Under the pieces are notes generated by a model. The model had not been told where the DNA came from, did not search any database, and saw only the letters and a list, made by a program, of their open reading frames with translations. From assembly GCA_036897445.1 (NCBI GenBank), contig JAYMTL010000058.1, positions 44,918 to 108,917 on the forward strand: a stretch of DNA of 64,000 nucleotides, in the 5' to 3' direction. Numbering within the stretch: position 1 is the first letter of the stretch; every line of letters begins with the position of its first letter. This document shows positions 51,208-63,509 of this stretch, in pieces. The translations under genes and the position numbers were made by a program. Source of the stretch: Pelargonium tetragonum (Eukaryota > Streptophyta > Magnoliopsida > Geraniales > Geraniaceae).

Positions 51208-54200
51208 ACGCTTTCCCCCTAGCCCGTTGAGCGGTTAACCTCCTAACATATAAACGGAGTGCCCGATAAGAGGAAAAAACCCTAAACTAATGAATCAAGC
51301 CCTATCTACCTACTAGAACATTTACTAAGTAAAGTAGCTTCTGCTTGCCTTAAGAGTCTAAGTACAATTGCTTCTACATCTCTTCTTGCTAATACAAATA
51401 AAAAAGCTAAAGAAAGAAAACCAATTCAGCCGAGAAACCGAGAGATTTGAAGTCAAAGTCAAGTGGGTTTTAGCGTCAGTCAGTATACCTAGGTAGGAAG
51501 ACTTAGAAGACAAGAATCTCCTAAACTAGAAATTTGATTCGGTAAGTAAGATAGATTCATATGCTTATTAGGTTACTCTCTTCCTTCCCAAAGCTACAGA
51601 GTCCATTGAAGAATAAGCCTTATACCTTATTAGAATAGAATACAAGAAAAAACAAACTACAAACTACTAGTCTAACTAAGGTAAGGATAAAAAAACAGGC
51701 ATAATCTGATGACTTATAAGTTTAGTATTCATCACACTTTAGAAACTCTAGTTCTCGCTTTATATATCTGTACTCTACCTTGAAGAGACTCTCATCATAA
51801 TTTAAAATATTGCATAACTCTACCTCAGTACTAAATAGGATAACTAGGGGCTTCCTTATACAACAAGGAACCCTTAAAAAAGCTGCTAATAAAAGTATGT
51901 CTAGTCGTATAAATTTGTAATCTAAAAAGTTTGACCTACTAATATTTATATTGTTTATTAAAAACCAAGGGAAATTCTACAACCCCAAGAATATTCTCGT
52001 ATTTTAAAGGTGCCTAATATAACGTCTTTTTTCTTAGAGATAGGGTATGCTGATAAAAGAATCCTTAAAAGCGGGTACTATATGTTTCTTATCAAAGTTG
52101 TGTTTAAAGAGAGAATTTCAGTTAGAAAAAGTGTTCCCAAGGTTTTAGGAGAGTAAGGACTTTCCATAACTTGACACAAGGCCTTGCCCTTAAAAAGAAA
52201 GCTAATGGGAGAGAAATGCATGAAATTCTTTTGAAAGGTATAAAAAAACATATAGAAGACCCTATAAACTCGTGTTTTAGCTCTCGTAAAAGGCCGCAGA
52301 ATCCTTTTCAGTTGAACACTAAGAGAAACCCTACTCTCGTTAGGATTCTTTGTTCAATGTTGTAAGGTTCTGCCCTATCTAATTTATAGAAGTCCTTTTT
52401 TTTTTTTAAGTCTATACTATAAAGAATTAGAATGACTGTAGCAACAATTAGGCCTCTTCTTAGTTAATTATTTCCAGGATAACAGCTATCCCTTTAGTAA
52501 GTGAATACCTAAGAGGTTATAGGAGTGGGATCTATTTTAGACCAGATATATACTTAAAAGAAAAACATTTCAAACTAACAGGTATCGGCCCTCGGGTCCA
52601 TAACATAGACTCAACCCTTGAATTACTAGGATTTTTAGAATCTTCTTTCTGAGTGCAATACGCAAAGTGTTTACTTATAGAAGGTTCTCGATCCAAACGT
52701 AAAAAGTAGCTTGGGAGAACTTAGGTTACTCACGATTTGTGGATTCAACCCGGCGATTGACTTACTACAGACTAGGGTCCGGAAAGAACTTAACGACCCT
52801 AGGACTTCATTCAACTCTTTTTAGTTAAATTCAGAGAGTTTCTAAGTTATTGAATTTTATGAGGAATTTGATTTATAGGAAATCTCTACACTACTAAACT
52901 CAGGGGCTAATGCCTTTTATATCATTTTTTAAGGAATTAAGACTTTTGCTAGCGTCAAGTCTCAGATTCAAGCTCCTGTGGTTCAAAGCTACGATAGACA
53001 GTATACTTGTTCCTGCTATAGTAGAGGAATTCTACAAGACAGAAGTTTTCAAAAGTATAGAAATGCTTTAATATTTGGAGCTCTTCTAAGAAATTTAGCA
53101 ATCTAAGACCTACTAAAATGAAATGAGATAAAAAGTCAAGGTCTTCTTTTAAATAGCATAAGAGACTCTAAAATTTTAAGAGTAACTTCTACTGACAATT
53201 CCTTTATAGCTAGATTTATACAAACTCTATTAACTATAAAACAAACAAAATTTTACGATATATTAAGGGAGTTTTGAATTCTGTTCATTTGGCGGATAAA
53301 CTAGGTTCCTCCAGCTAACCAGGTGCTAGGGTTTCAAAGTATAAAACCGAAGCAATCTCTTTGAAAATGTGTGCAGTCTGGATAAAAACCTCTTTCATTA
53401 AGAAGCATTCCGAACCTTTTCTTTTCAAAATTGTAGTTATGCATTAGAGTTCGAGATGTAAAAGTAGATCAAGTAACTTGCGAGTTCTTTGCTAATGGCT
53501 TTATACTAGAATTTGAAGTAGCTGTAGCACAGAAGGTGTCAAGCTTCAATTTTTCTTAAAAAAGCGGGTCTTTACTAGTGTAAAAAGTAGAGCCCCTCAT
53601 TGTACATTGTAAAAAGAAGTTCCTTAAAATAAAAATAGGTTTATCTCAAATTCTTTGCAAATATGTAATAAAAACAGAGCTTATAAATGAAAGAAATCAG
53701 CTGCTTTAAATGAAATTAGTAATAGAAACTGCAAAGCTTAAGAACCCGGTTAGGAATAAGAAGCTACAAGTTTCGCTAAACAAGTACCCGAAGTTTTTAG
53801 AAACTAGATATATCTTCGAGTTCCCTAGTCGAAAAGATCTGATATAGTGATACAGTGCAAGCTAACTATAAGTCGATCCAAGAATAATGAAAGAGGCTAA
53901 GGGCCCGAAAAAGCTATCTAATTTTTAAGATTACCGCACCAATTAAGATTAAGATACCCCCACTTCTTTCTTGAATTGAATATTCATTTATGTTACTGTC
54001 TAAGCTCTAAGTATACTACTTAAAAAGTGCTTTTTTTATCAAAAGTCTGGTATCGGGCTACCTATCCATTTCCTTGCGAGAAAGACTTTTTTTAGCTGCT
54101 CTCTACGTCCTCCCCGCAGTAGGTTTATACTAAGAAACTGTAGTCTTACTTTGAGGTTCCCGTTTTTTCTTACTTATAAGCCTCCGGGTCTAGAGATTTT

Positions 54201-57200
54201 TAAAGAATATCCTAAGGTTTTTAATTTAAGATAAGCTGCTTAAGTCATTTTCACTAATTTATATGTTAATTCCTTCTTTTTTTTATAACTGCAGTAAACC
54301 TATCTAAATCTAAAATCTTACGAATAAGGAAACTCAAATTAGTATGAAACTTTCCGAAAAAACTTATATACATCGGAATGAAAAGTCTCATTAAATTAAG
54401 AGTAGGGCAGCTATAACATACTTTGTTAAATGAAACTAGCAGGGTCCGTGTATATAGAAGTAAGTGCGGCGCCGACCTTATGCCTATAAATAGGTATCAA
54501 TTTATCCTAAGCAGATTTCTATAAGATAAAGGGATACATAAAAAACGAAGTCTATCGCAATTCAAGGCCTTTAAACGGATTTCTTTACTGAATTGAGGGT
54601 CTTATACCTGTGCTCTAACAAGGGTAGGATCCCGGAATAATTTAGTAAAAGAATTCTCATCAATTTCAAAAGAAGTAATTTATTGCATAAAACGAAAGGT
54701 ATTCAAGGCCCCCGCCCTGTATGTAGTAAGACTAAAGCTCAACCGAGTCCGTGTAAAATTCTACTCTTTTTAAGTAAATCGGGTTTACAGAACAAGGTAA
54801 TGTAATTAAGTAACTCCGTGCATGCTAAAGCATAAAGGGTTTTTTTAACTAAGCAGGTAATATCCAAAAGTACTGAATAAAAGGATTCTGCCTCTGGCAA
54901 GTATTCAATCAAGGAATTTCTAGAACCAAAAAGGCACCTACCTGTTAGGTTTACTGGAGCTCTAACAGACTTTTTTGTAGTTAATCTTTTTACCAAAAGC
55001 TTCGTAAAAGTACTTAGATTCCTACTAAATTTAGTTATTACACCCCTTAAAATGAAAACGGTACCACTTATTTTCTTTTTCCTTTTAATTAAAACGATCT
55101 TAGAGCTTTTTATACTACAATAGCTCTATTTTGAATTACAGAATTGCAAGTATTTAATAAGAAACTTTCACTACATCTCTGAATAACGGGTTTCTTATAA
55201 ATAAAGAAGTGCCAGGAAATTCTAGATTTACCGGACCCCAGCGTAGGTTCCAAAGCCCACTTTACTGTGTTCATAAAAAGTTTGACTTTGTAAAAGTTTG
55301 AGGAAAGTTATCTTTATAACTGTGTCTCAAGTCTGATATTTCCTTTCGTTTAGAGTTCTTCTTTTCTGAAAAGGAGGTTTGACCTCTCTATCCTAGAGAA
55401 TTTCCTGCAGTAATAAGCAAGACTCAAGGTTTGCGAATTCTTCTGTATGTAGGATAAAAGCTGATACAAAAAATTGTCACTAATACAAACTATTGGAGAT
55501 TACCCAGGATTTTTCTTATAAGCTCCACCACAAGAATTTTGAATATTAATAGACATAGTCAAACTAGCGGAAGTTTCGGGGTTTAGCCGACCCTCGTTTG
55601 TAGAAGTATTAAAATCTATTTTTAGTTAAGTATTTCAAGAAACCGGTCGAGGCTGGGAGTTGTTCCACTAACACTAAAAAGAAGTCATGAACATAGTTTT
55701 TAGAGCGACTATAGGGCTCTTTAGAAGCTACAAGTGTCTGCGCAACAAAAAAAAGAAAAATTGACTATTAATACTAACAAGTTCGCAGAGTTAGAGTCCC
55801 TGATTTTTCTATTCTGGGGTCCTCGAGTTTAAAATTGAAAACCTACAAAAGAAACTATATAGTGGTTAAAAACTCAATTTTAAAAGAAAAAAGGCATAGA
55901 CTAAGTAAAACAAAGTTTAGTTTAGATTTTTACGTTTCATATCTATCTCAGCTATTTCACTTTTGCATTTGCGTTAGACTCCTTTTTTTCGGAAATAGAT
56001 CTTTTAGAAAACAAAGAGTTGATCCCGGCATGAACGGATTCGCGAAAATTGAGAAAAAGCTTAGTTACAAACAAATATCTAGTCAAGTTAAGTTGTTATT
56101 AATTATAAAAGAACTGTAGAAGACAAAGCCTTAAAGCTCTAGACTTACTTGTCCAGGTTTTTTTTACTTTTCTAAATAACTCTATTCGAACTTCAAAAAG
56201 TCCCAAAGGTGGATTAATGAAATCAATATCCCTATATACTACTCTAATCTAAATAAGGATACGTCTTTTTTTTATTTAAGAAACAAATAAGGAAGCTTTT
56301 TGATGAAAGTAAGTAGCTTTAAGTAAATTCCCTTAACTTAAGAAAGAAAAAGGCGCCTCTTTGGTAGATCCTGAGTTCGGGAAGCCCTTCAATAAAAAAA
56401 AACTAACAAAAATGAAATTCCCGGATTTTTGCATTTATCATGAAGACTGCGTGGTTGTGAACTTCTATCGCTTAGCGTTTAGCTCCATTTGATTTTAAAA
56501 AAGGCTTACTTGCTTCAAGCTATATAAATAAGTCAATTGCGGCAGAATTTTTTAGGAATTATATATATTTGAGTCCTGTATTACAAAAGTTTGTTTTTGG
56601 AATTTAGGTTGGATTGGATGAACAAAAAATGTAAAAAAAAGGCAAATAAGCGAGTAATTAATAATGAATTAGATTTATTTACAAAAAGTTAGATTAATCT
56701 ATTCAATTTTTATGTTACTTAAACTGGGTTCCTTGTAAAAAGGTATCTCTAAGGTTCAAAAGCTAGAGTACCACTGAATAAAGGATATACCTGTCATAAT
56801 AGACTCGAGCTTTAGGCAGGAGTGCCCTAGAACTTAGAGATTACACGTAATTGAGCCGCTCACTATCGCCGATTTCTAAAGTCTTATACTATACAAAATT
56901 TCCTTTTGGTATTTCATTGAAAGAGGGGTTCTTTTATGAATACTAGTTCCTTTTTATATCAATTTTAGGTCTAAAACTTATAGAATAGAAAAAGGCCCCC
57001 TTTACTTGACCCCTTATTCATTCTTTTTCTTATTAGCAGCTTACTTAACTAACAAGTGCTTTTAGTGCTATTTAGGATTCATACATTTTTAATTCATTCA
57101 ATTAAAGGGTTCTTTATCGGAAGTTTCTTCTATTTCATATACGAAGTCGAAGTCAGTTTATAGGCACTTTTCATTATTATTATAGTTAAATAACTCTTTT

Positions 57201-57615
57201 TAAGCAAAGGAACTCATGTGAACACAAATGTGTCAGAATCAAAGTTTTTAAAATAAAAGAGGGTTTTGTCTAAGGGACTGCAGGACAACTCCGAAAGAGC
57301 GAAACTATATGACGGATTTCTTAAAAAGGAAATGTGCTTTTCCTAATTTAGGAGGACTTCCTTTTAATAAGAATTTTTAGAGAACACTAAGGAATGCCAG
57401 TATCTCAAGAAGTGGTTTTAATGAAGTAATTCAACCGAACATAAGAATGAATGCACTACTTCTTTAATACAACCAACCGACTCTTTTCTCACTAAGAAAG
57501 ACTGACTTAAAACGAGCTTAACTCCTAATTTACACTTATTTAACACAAACCCAAAAACTAACCCTAGCATAACCCATAGCTCGACTCCTGATAAGCGTTC
57601 TCTTCTTTAATAAAT
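51208..57615. other. Gene-free sequence
   Basis: Unrecognised frames include 54739-54996 (minus, 85 codons) and 55835-56119 (plus, 94 codons, K/L/F-rich). A 12-base T tract lies at 52396-52407, GGGCCC at 53901 and GAGCCCC at 53590. CATAAGAGA at 53157-53165 matches the core of the dicot mitochondrial promoter, but about one such match is expected by chance and no gene follows. Confidence 0.55.
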
Positions 57616-57638
57616 CTTATCTATATAAGATAGATAAG
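57616..57638. repeat. Perfect 9-bp stem-loop
   Basis: Arms CTTATCTAT (57616-57624) and ATAGATAAG (57630-57638) pair perfectly around the 5-base loop ATAAG. The stem is AT-rich. No gene flanks it. Confidence 0.65.
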
Positions 57639-60600
57639 GAGGACTTTTTGTATCTCGAACTCTTTTACAAGCAAGCTGAAACTACTTTTTTAATTAGGAT
57701 TTCCGGGTCTAAAAAAATCCCATTTCTTTTCATTCCTTAATTTTAAGGATATCCACTAAGAACTAAGCAACTCTTATTGAAACTCGCAGGGAAAGTTAGA
57801 CTCTCCTCCACTAGGCATACTCCTCAGATTCCTAACTAATAAGACATAAGGATTTCTCTAAATTACGGATATTTCGGAGGGGTCAAAGTAAGGGGGTCTA
57901 TCGATAAATTAGAATAAGATTTTTATTTATTTACTAAACCTAACAAAAGTAGTTTTAGTGGTAATTAAGCTACTAGCTTGAAAGGGCAGGTTTTTTTACA
58001 TTTGTTTAGAATTAATCAGAGGGTCCTATTTTAGTCATTTACTTAGATCTTCCTTAATGAACATTAGAGTAAGAATTGCTAAACTTAGTATTGCATGAAT
58101 TCCTTGCAAGAGTCTAGTTCTTGTTTTTGAGTCTTCGCTTCAACAAGACAAGCTTTCCTTAAAAGTTCCTTCGGTTACCGAGTTGGATAGGAATAGATCC
58201 CCTTTTTCGTGCACTATATCTATGTTAGGATAATCTCACGATTCTACATTTTAAAGATTTACTGCATTTCCAAATCTTTTCAGAACCGGCCCATAGTCTT
58301 GGTTTTAGACGACTCTAGTCTTTTGTTGGGTAAGCCAGTAATATCCTTAATTCTCTTTGAAAAGTCGTAGGATCCCGGTTAATCGAATCCTTGGAAACTT
58401 TTTAGCTAGGTTTACTGCTCTTTAGTATGTGTAAATTTAGGGGCGTTTAAAAAATAGAGTATAAAATCTTGTACAAAGTAACAGTCTCTAACCCAGACTT
58501 AATCGAGGTATAAGTAAAACGGAAGTCTTTTGAAAGACTCTATTTCTATTAAAGGGTTTCAATTTAGCAAACCAAAGAGGAATTACACGCGAAGCTTTAG
58601 GTCCTTTATTGTATCCGTAAACCCTTTTTATTTTAGTAAGCTTGTCAAGATTTAGATTTATAGACTATACAGAAAGTAAGAAAAGACTCCAAAAATCTAT
58701 TAACGCAGTACTTTACTATGAGAGCCTTTCTTTATTTTATAGAAAGAACAATCTCGAATTCAAGTTTTCAAAAAAGGATTCTAACAAGGAACGAGGATAG
58801 TCACAAGGACCTCCTTTCCTCCTTACCAAAAGACACAAGGCCTTTTTTAATAAACAAAGGCCTGAAAGAATTTAGTGGCTATAATAAAAAATCAACTGTA
58901 AACGAACCCTATTTTATAAGTTTTTACTTCAGCGTTTTAGTTGCAAGGATGAATTTTTATCTAGTACTCGGTTAAAAAGTTTTTTTATTCTTTATGGGTA
59001 TCCGCTTTAATTTAAAGCAATAGGGGGTCTTAAATTCAGAGCTTTGAGTCTCATAGATAAGTAAAGAATAAAAGAAGAGTCCTTCTAAACCCTGAAAGAT
59101 ACCGGGCTCCCTCTTAATGGGTAACGCCACTTGTTATAAAAGTTATAAAATAAGGTTGGGGGTGGTCTGAAATTTACTGTATCTATTCTATCTAGAAGCT
59201 TTTTATTTAAATAAAACAATGAAATCCGATAGGGTAAGGGCGGCCCTAAAAAAACTTTATTTAAGTTCAGTATCTAGAAAGATATTGCAAAAGTTCTAAA
59301 GACTACTTAAAAAATTATTCTCTATAAAATCAAATTGTCTTTTTCCTTTAGCTTCTGTGTGAAGTTTAACCCTTGTGTCAGAAAGGGGAGATTTATTCAA
59401 AATTGAATTGTGGGAATTCGGTACGCCTGGAAATTCTTTCAATCGCATTTGTACTCTATTCCTACTTCATCCCATTAGGGTTTCCTCTAGTTTTGATCTT
59501 TTTCGATAAATTTTATAGGCAAGGGGTGAAATTGAAAGTCTTCTTGTAGGGTTTTGTAAATGAGAATTCCACTGTGGGTATTTGACCCTTAGCAGTTTAG
59601 AAAGAAGTACTCCTCAAAAAAAGAGGCTTCTTATATAAACTAAAAAAGACACTTTTCAAGAATAGCCCGAGCTAATAAAGGAAGCTCTTTTCCTTGTGAT
59701 GAATCCACCTACTTAGTGAGTACCCTGCTACTTGGACAAGAAAGCAAATTGGAATTAGAATCCTCAGGATTTTTTTAGTACTACCCAAAAATTGAAAGGA
59801 GGAGACAGACAAAGTTGTTATCAAGGCTATTAACCTCTTGCCTATATTGTCTCTTTTGGCTACTTGGCTATTCTCTGTAAGCGGATTTTGACTCAGCAAT
59901 CACGAAGTTCTTATAAGATCTAGGCTAGGAGAGCCTAAAAAGAGCTTTTTAGCGGACTCTTCTGTATAAAAAGCCTCACGCCTTAGATTTGCATTTTTCT
60001 TTTTGAATTGGTACATAAAAAAAACACCTATATACCACAGGTTTATACATAAAATTGCAAGAAGAGAACTCTATATTAAGGAAAGTCTTGGCTAGAATGG
60101 ATATTATAGAATTGCCCAGAAACTCTGAACTAAAAAGAAAATACAAAGGCACCTTTTTTTGCTCATATCTTATTACCTTACCTATATTGTCTATACCCTG
60201 TGCAGTTTCCTTCTTAATTATAAACGCCCCTTTTTATACTAAGCTTACACTTTCATATCTTTTTCTTTTTTTATCTAATCTCATTGCTGCGTAAGCTTAT
60301 GAGGCATGCCCTTAGCGTGTACCATATAAGTAAAACAAGCGCACTGGTAGAAAACACACACAGAGTCATTCTAAATCCCTTATTTCACAAGCTTGCGATT
60401 CTAGCTACTAAAACATGCTCTTTTCGATATGCTTTTGGAATTATATAAGAAGCCCCGGAGATTTTGGCGAGTCTCTCTTTAGTATTCGAGGGGTTAGAAT
60501 AGTCTTAGTCCCTATATTATTAGCTGTATTTATAAGAAGAGTCCTCTTGTTGTGTCTTAATTGCATTCTGTTATTTACGTTTCTAGCCTAGTTGCTTTTT

Positions 60601-62658
60601 CAGGTTTCATATTCTAGTTAATACATAAAATGACAATAGGTTGCAGGCTAGAAAGAAGAGGAACGCTACTCTTTCTAAGGCTTAAACCCTCTCATGGTAG
60701 TGTAGTAACAAGACAAGAGGAATCTAACTTAAACAATAAGAATGCCCATTCAAAGTCTCTTAATATCTTATATACATGACTCTCTAAAAACTAAGAAAAT
60801 AAAGCAATAGTATAACTAACCCCAAGGGCGGCTGCTTTGCAACAAAATGACCCCTACACAAGGGAGGGGATTTCTTTCTTTTTCTATTTAAGTAAATTGC
60901 GGGTGTAACTAAGTGAACTTTTAGTTTTTGCTTATACAAAAGCTTAAAAAATTCCAGGGTATACTCTTTGGCGAAGTCTTCTTATTAGAAAGATTTTTGG
61001 GTTCCCTTATGCAAAACCCAGGATTTCTTATGAGTTTATATAACTAAAACTTTTATTCAATGGAAGTCTTAGTGGGCTGAGGTACCCTTTAGGGTATATG
61101 AAGAGTCGTGAGAGGCAAAAGCATAATAAAAAAGAAAGGGGGTCCTTATATCTTAGCGAGTTCTAGTATCTGAGTTAGTCTTACTGAGGATTTTTAAGTA
61201 TCTTAAGAAAAAAAGTAAGCTTTTATAAAGCATTTTCTAGATTTTTTACAAGATTTGCTTCACTATAGAACCCTCTTTCTATTTTATTATACTCGATAGC
61301 TACCTTTCTACTTACCATAAATATCACTTCCATTAAGAGGCTTAGTTTTTTATTGCAGAGAAGAGAGAAGTTGGAGAAGCTCATTGGTAAATCCAATACC
61401 TGAAATCTCTATTATTGAGGGAGCCTTAAGGATTTCATAAAGTTAACTTGGTGTTTTGCAACTTAGTTTTAATTGAAATAGAGGGGCTCCCCCGCAGGCA
61501 GGATTTAACCTGTAAGTTCTTCCTTAATTACCACTAAGCAACAGAGATCCTGCATTCATAGTTTTAGTATAAAGAAAATTAGGGCTCTTTCATACTCTAC
61601 CAAAAAAAGTGCTTTTTTCTTTTCCAGTAGATTTAGCATTTTCAGCAGATTACCTAGTTTCCTCACAAGGTCCGTGATATAGTTAACAATTCTTATCTAA
61701 AGGAGAAGGGGGCAAAATTTCCCTTACTAAAATTTAGATAATTCTATACTCTTAGCCAGCTCTAAAAGGCCCTTTTTATTACAATAAAGAATTTCATAGG
61801 ATAAAAAACACCCCTTTGGTTGAGACAAGAAAGTTAGTCCAAATTCCCAGATTGTAATCACCTAAAAAAATGACTTTATATGCCTGCACGAAGAACAAAA
61901 AAAGAGTCTCTACTCTAATTGATCGGGCAGTAGGATGAAGTAAGTTTAAAAGGAATTTTATGGTTCAAGTCATGCATCATAAGGAATTTGATCTAAGTTA
62001 CACCCAAGATTCATTCTGAGCCAAAGGATTCCTATAATTTTCATTTTCCGAGCTAGGTTTACCTTGAAAAATATATGCACAACCTGATTGGAACAAAGGG
62101 TATACTTATAGCTCGCCTTAATGAAATAAAAAGAAAATTCTCTATTCATTCTATATAGGATTCTTTTTGCCCGAGTAAATTATATACTAAAAAAGGAAAA
62201 GGGTCAAAATCTATGTATATATTCGACTCCTTATAGACTTTGCACTTGTTGCAAAAAAACTAGTACCTCGTTTAGGATACGACTAACAGGGATCCGCACA
62301 ACTTGATCTCTCATAAAAGGGCATTATAAGTATCTACCAAAAAAAGAACACATGCGGATAAGCCCACGTTCAGTGACGATGTTTCCGAATTAACTACTCG
62401 GGGAGAGAGTCTTACAATACTCAAGGTCCCAGCGAGGTTAGTAAAAAAAAGCTTAGGTAGAAAAGAATACAAGCTTTGAAAATTTATGTATATGCTCTTG
62501 TAGAAGTAGAATAGGGCTTTTTCCGATCGATATTATATCCAAATAGATTGAATAGAAAGACTACGAGTTCAAGTCGACTTACTCACTACGAATCCTTATG
62601 TTAGCTTTCTAAATATCCACAAATGCTTTTCACTCCATTGTTATAATCTATAAAAAGT
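57639..62658. other. Gene-free sequence
   Basis: Unrecognised frames of 75-85 codons occur at 58718-58975 (plus), 59672-59899 (minus) and 60055-60294 (plus). The last has a hydrophobic C-terminal half, but length and content are compatible with chance. GGGGCTC lies at 61483. No RNA gene is seen. Confidence 0.55.
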
Positions 62659-62735
62659 CTTTTTGTTAGAAATTCCTGCCTTTATCTACCAGTTATATAA
62701 AATGTTCAGACCTCTCTAGTCTATAGAAACTTACT
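62659..62735 (+). repeat. Pyrimidine-rich repeat, shortened copy
   Basis: Bases 62659-62680 match 27378-27399 (module 1) across 22 columns with one inserted and one deleted base. Then AGACCT (62708-62713) and ATAGAAACTTACT (62723-62735) match module 2 at 51122-51207. The two module 2 landmarks are 15 bases apart here against 53 there, so this copy has lost internal sequence. Both modules in one place link the two halves of the family. Confidence 0.55.
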
Positions 62736-63137
62736 CCTCTTTCCAAATTAGACCTTACTTTCATTCATGAAAAATAATAAATAAAAGGAATTTGTCTTCT
62801 AAACGCTTTGGACTTGTACCAGGAACCCCTTTATCCACCATGATATAAACTCTGAATCAGAACTAAGCAAAATCTTTTTATGGGGGTGGTACAAATATGA
62901 ATTCTATGTTCTATATAATATAAGGATCTCGCGATTCCCTTTTCCATTTCTTGCGCATGAACTTTACGTAATTCAACTCTTAGTGTATACGAAGCGGCTT
63001 GACCCCTCGGTCGACAGCTCAATTCTTTTTTATTTACTTTTTGAAAGTAACTATAAAAAGGTTAGGAATGAATTAGCTTAAGTAGAATCTTTCTCTTTAT
63101 TATTCTTCTAAAAGACTGGTATTCAGTCTTCTTTTTG
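62736..63137. other. Island upstream of the tRNA relic, with a minus-strand frame
   Basis: A minus-strand frame is open for about 76 codons from near 63061 to its stop at 62831. The first in-frame ATG is at 62948, leaving about 39 codons, and a TTG at 63022 gives 63. Its translation contains RGQAASYTLRVELRKVHAQE, less K/N/F-dominated than other frames in the window. It also lies next to the only recognisable genes. I do not recognise it. It may be a remnant of a coding sequence or chance. Confidence 0.25.
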
Positions 63138-63208
63138 TGGAGTATAGCCAAGTGGTAAGGCACCCCTTATTGATATCGGCATTCAAAGGTTCAAAACCGG
63201 ACTTCATC
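63138..63208 (+). pseudogene. Decayed mitochondrial tRNA-Gln (UUG)
   Basis: The first 27 bases, TGGAGTATAGCCAAGTGG and onward to GGCACC, read as an intact plant mitochondrial tRNA-Gln 5' half with a paired D-stem (GCC/GGC). The loop TATTGAT keeps UUG at the anticodon position, and CGGCATTCAAAGGTTC preserves the variable region and the 5' side of the T-arm. The stems have failed. The anticodon stem CCCCT/ATCGG pairs at three of five positions, the T-stem AAAGG/CCGGA is not complementary over its outer pairs, and the 3' acceptor strand CTTCATC does not pair with TGGAGTA. I infer a pseudogene, with the cell relying on another copy or an imported tRNA. It lies about 300 bases upstream of the atp6 start. 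Confidence 0.75.
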
Positions 63209-63509
63209 TTGGGCTCTTAAGTCAAATAGCGGAATTTCACTCACTAAATTACAAGCTATTCTTTAAAGGCTTAGTCTTAGTTTTTATATCATATGCATCT
63301 CATTTACTATGAAATCTTCCTTTTGAGATGACTACTCCTAAAAAGGTACAGTATCTTGCCAAGTCTCTGCCTTTCTTTCTCTTGTAGCAGCTTATTTGAG
63401 TTCAAAAGGAGTCGTTCCTTTTTCTAGTACACAGTATCTACTTTTTCTTTTATCAATCTATATAGTCTTTACTTTGTTTTACAGATTTTTGCTTCTCAAA
63501 AGGAGACAC
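63209..63509 (+). promoter_or_regulatory. Putative atp6 leader
   Basis: This is the interval between the tRNA relic and the first in-frame ATG of atp6. The atp6 frame is open upstream of that ATG as far as a TTG at 63396, encoding a hydrophobic stretch, so an earlier start by RNA editing or a non-ATG codon cannot be excluded. I see no convincing mitochondrial promoter motif. The regulatory role is inferred from position only. Confidence 0.3.

Noticed and set aside
53157-53165. CATAAGAGA, matching the dicot mitochondrial promoter core
   Set aside because: About one exact match is expected by chance on two strands, and no gene or transcript signal follows.
1-62800. CRISPR arrays, rRNA genes, group II intron domain V, phage or plasmid polymerase genes
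   Set aside because: I looked for regular spacer-repeat arrays, conserved rRNA strings, the domain V hairpin and polymerase motifs on both strands and saw none.
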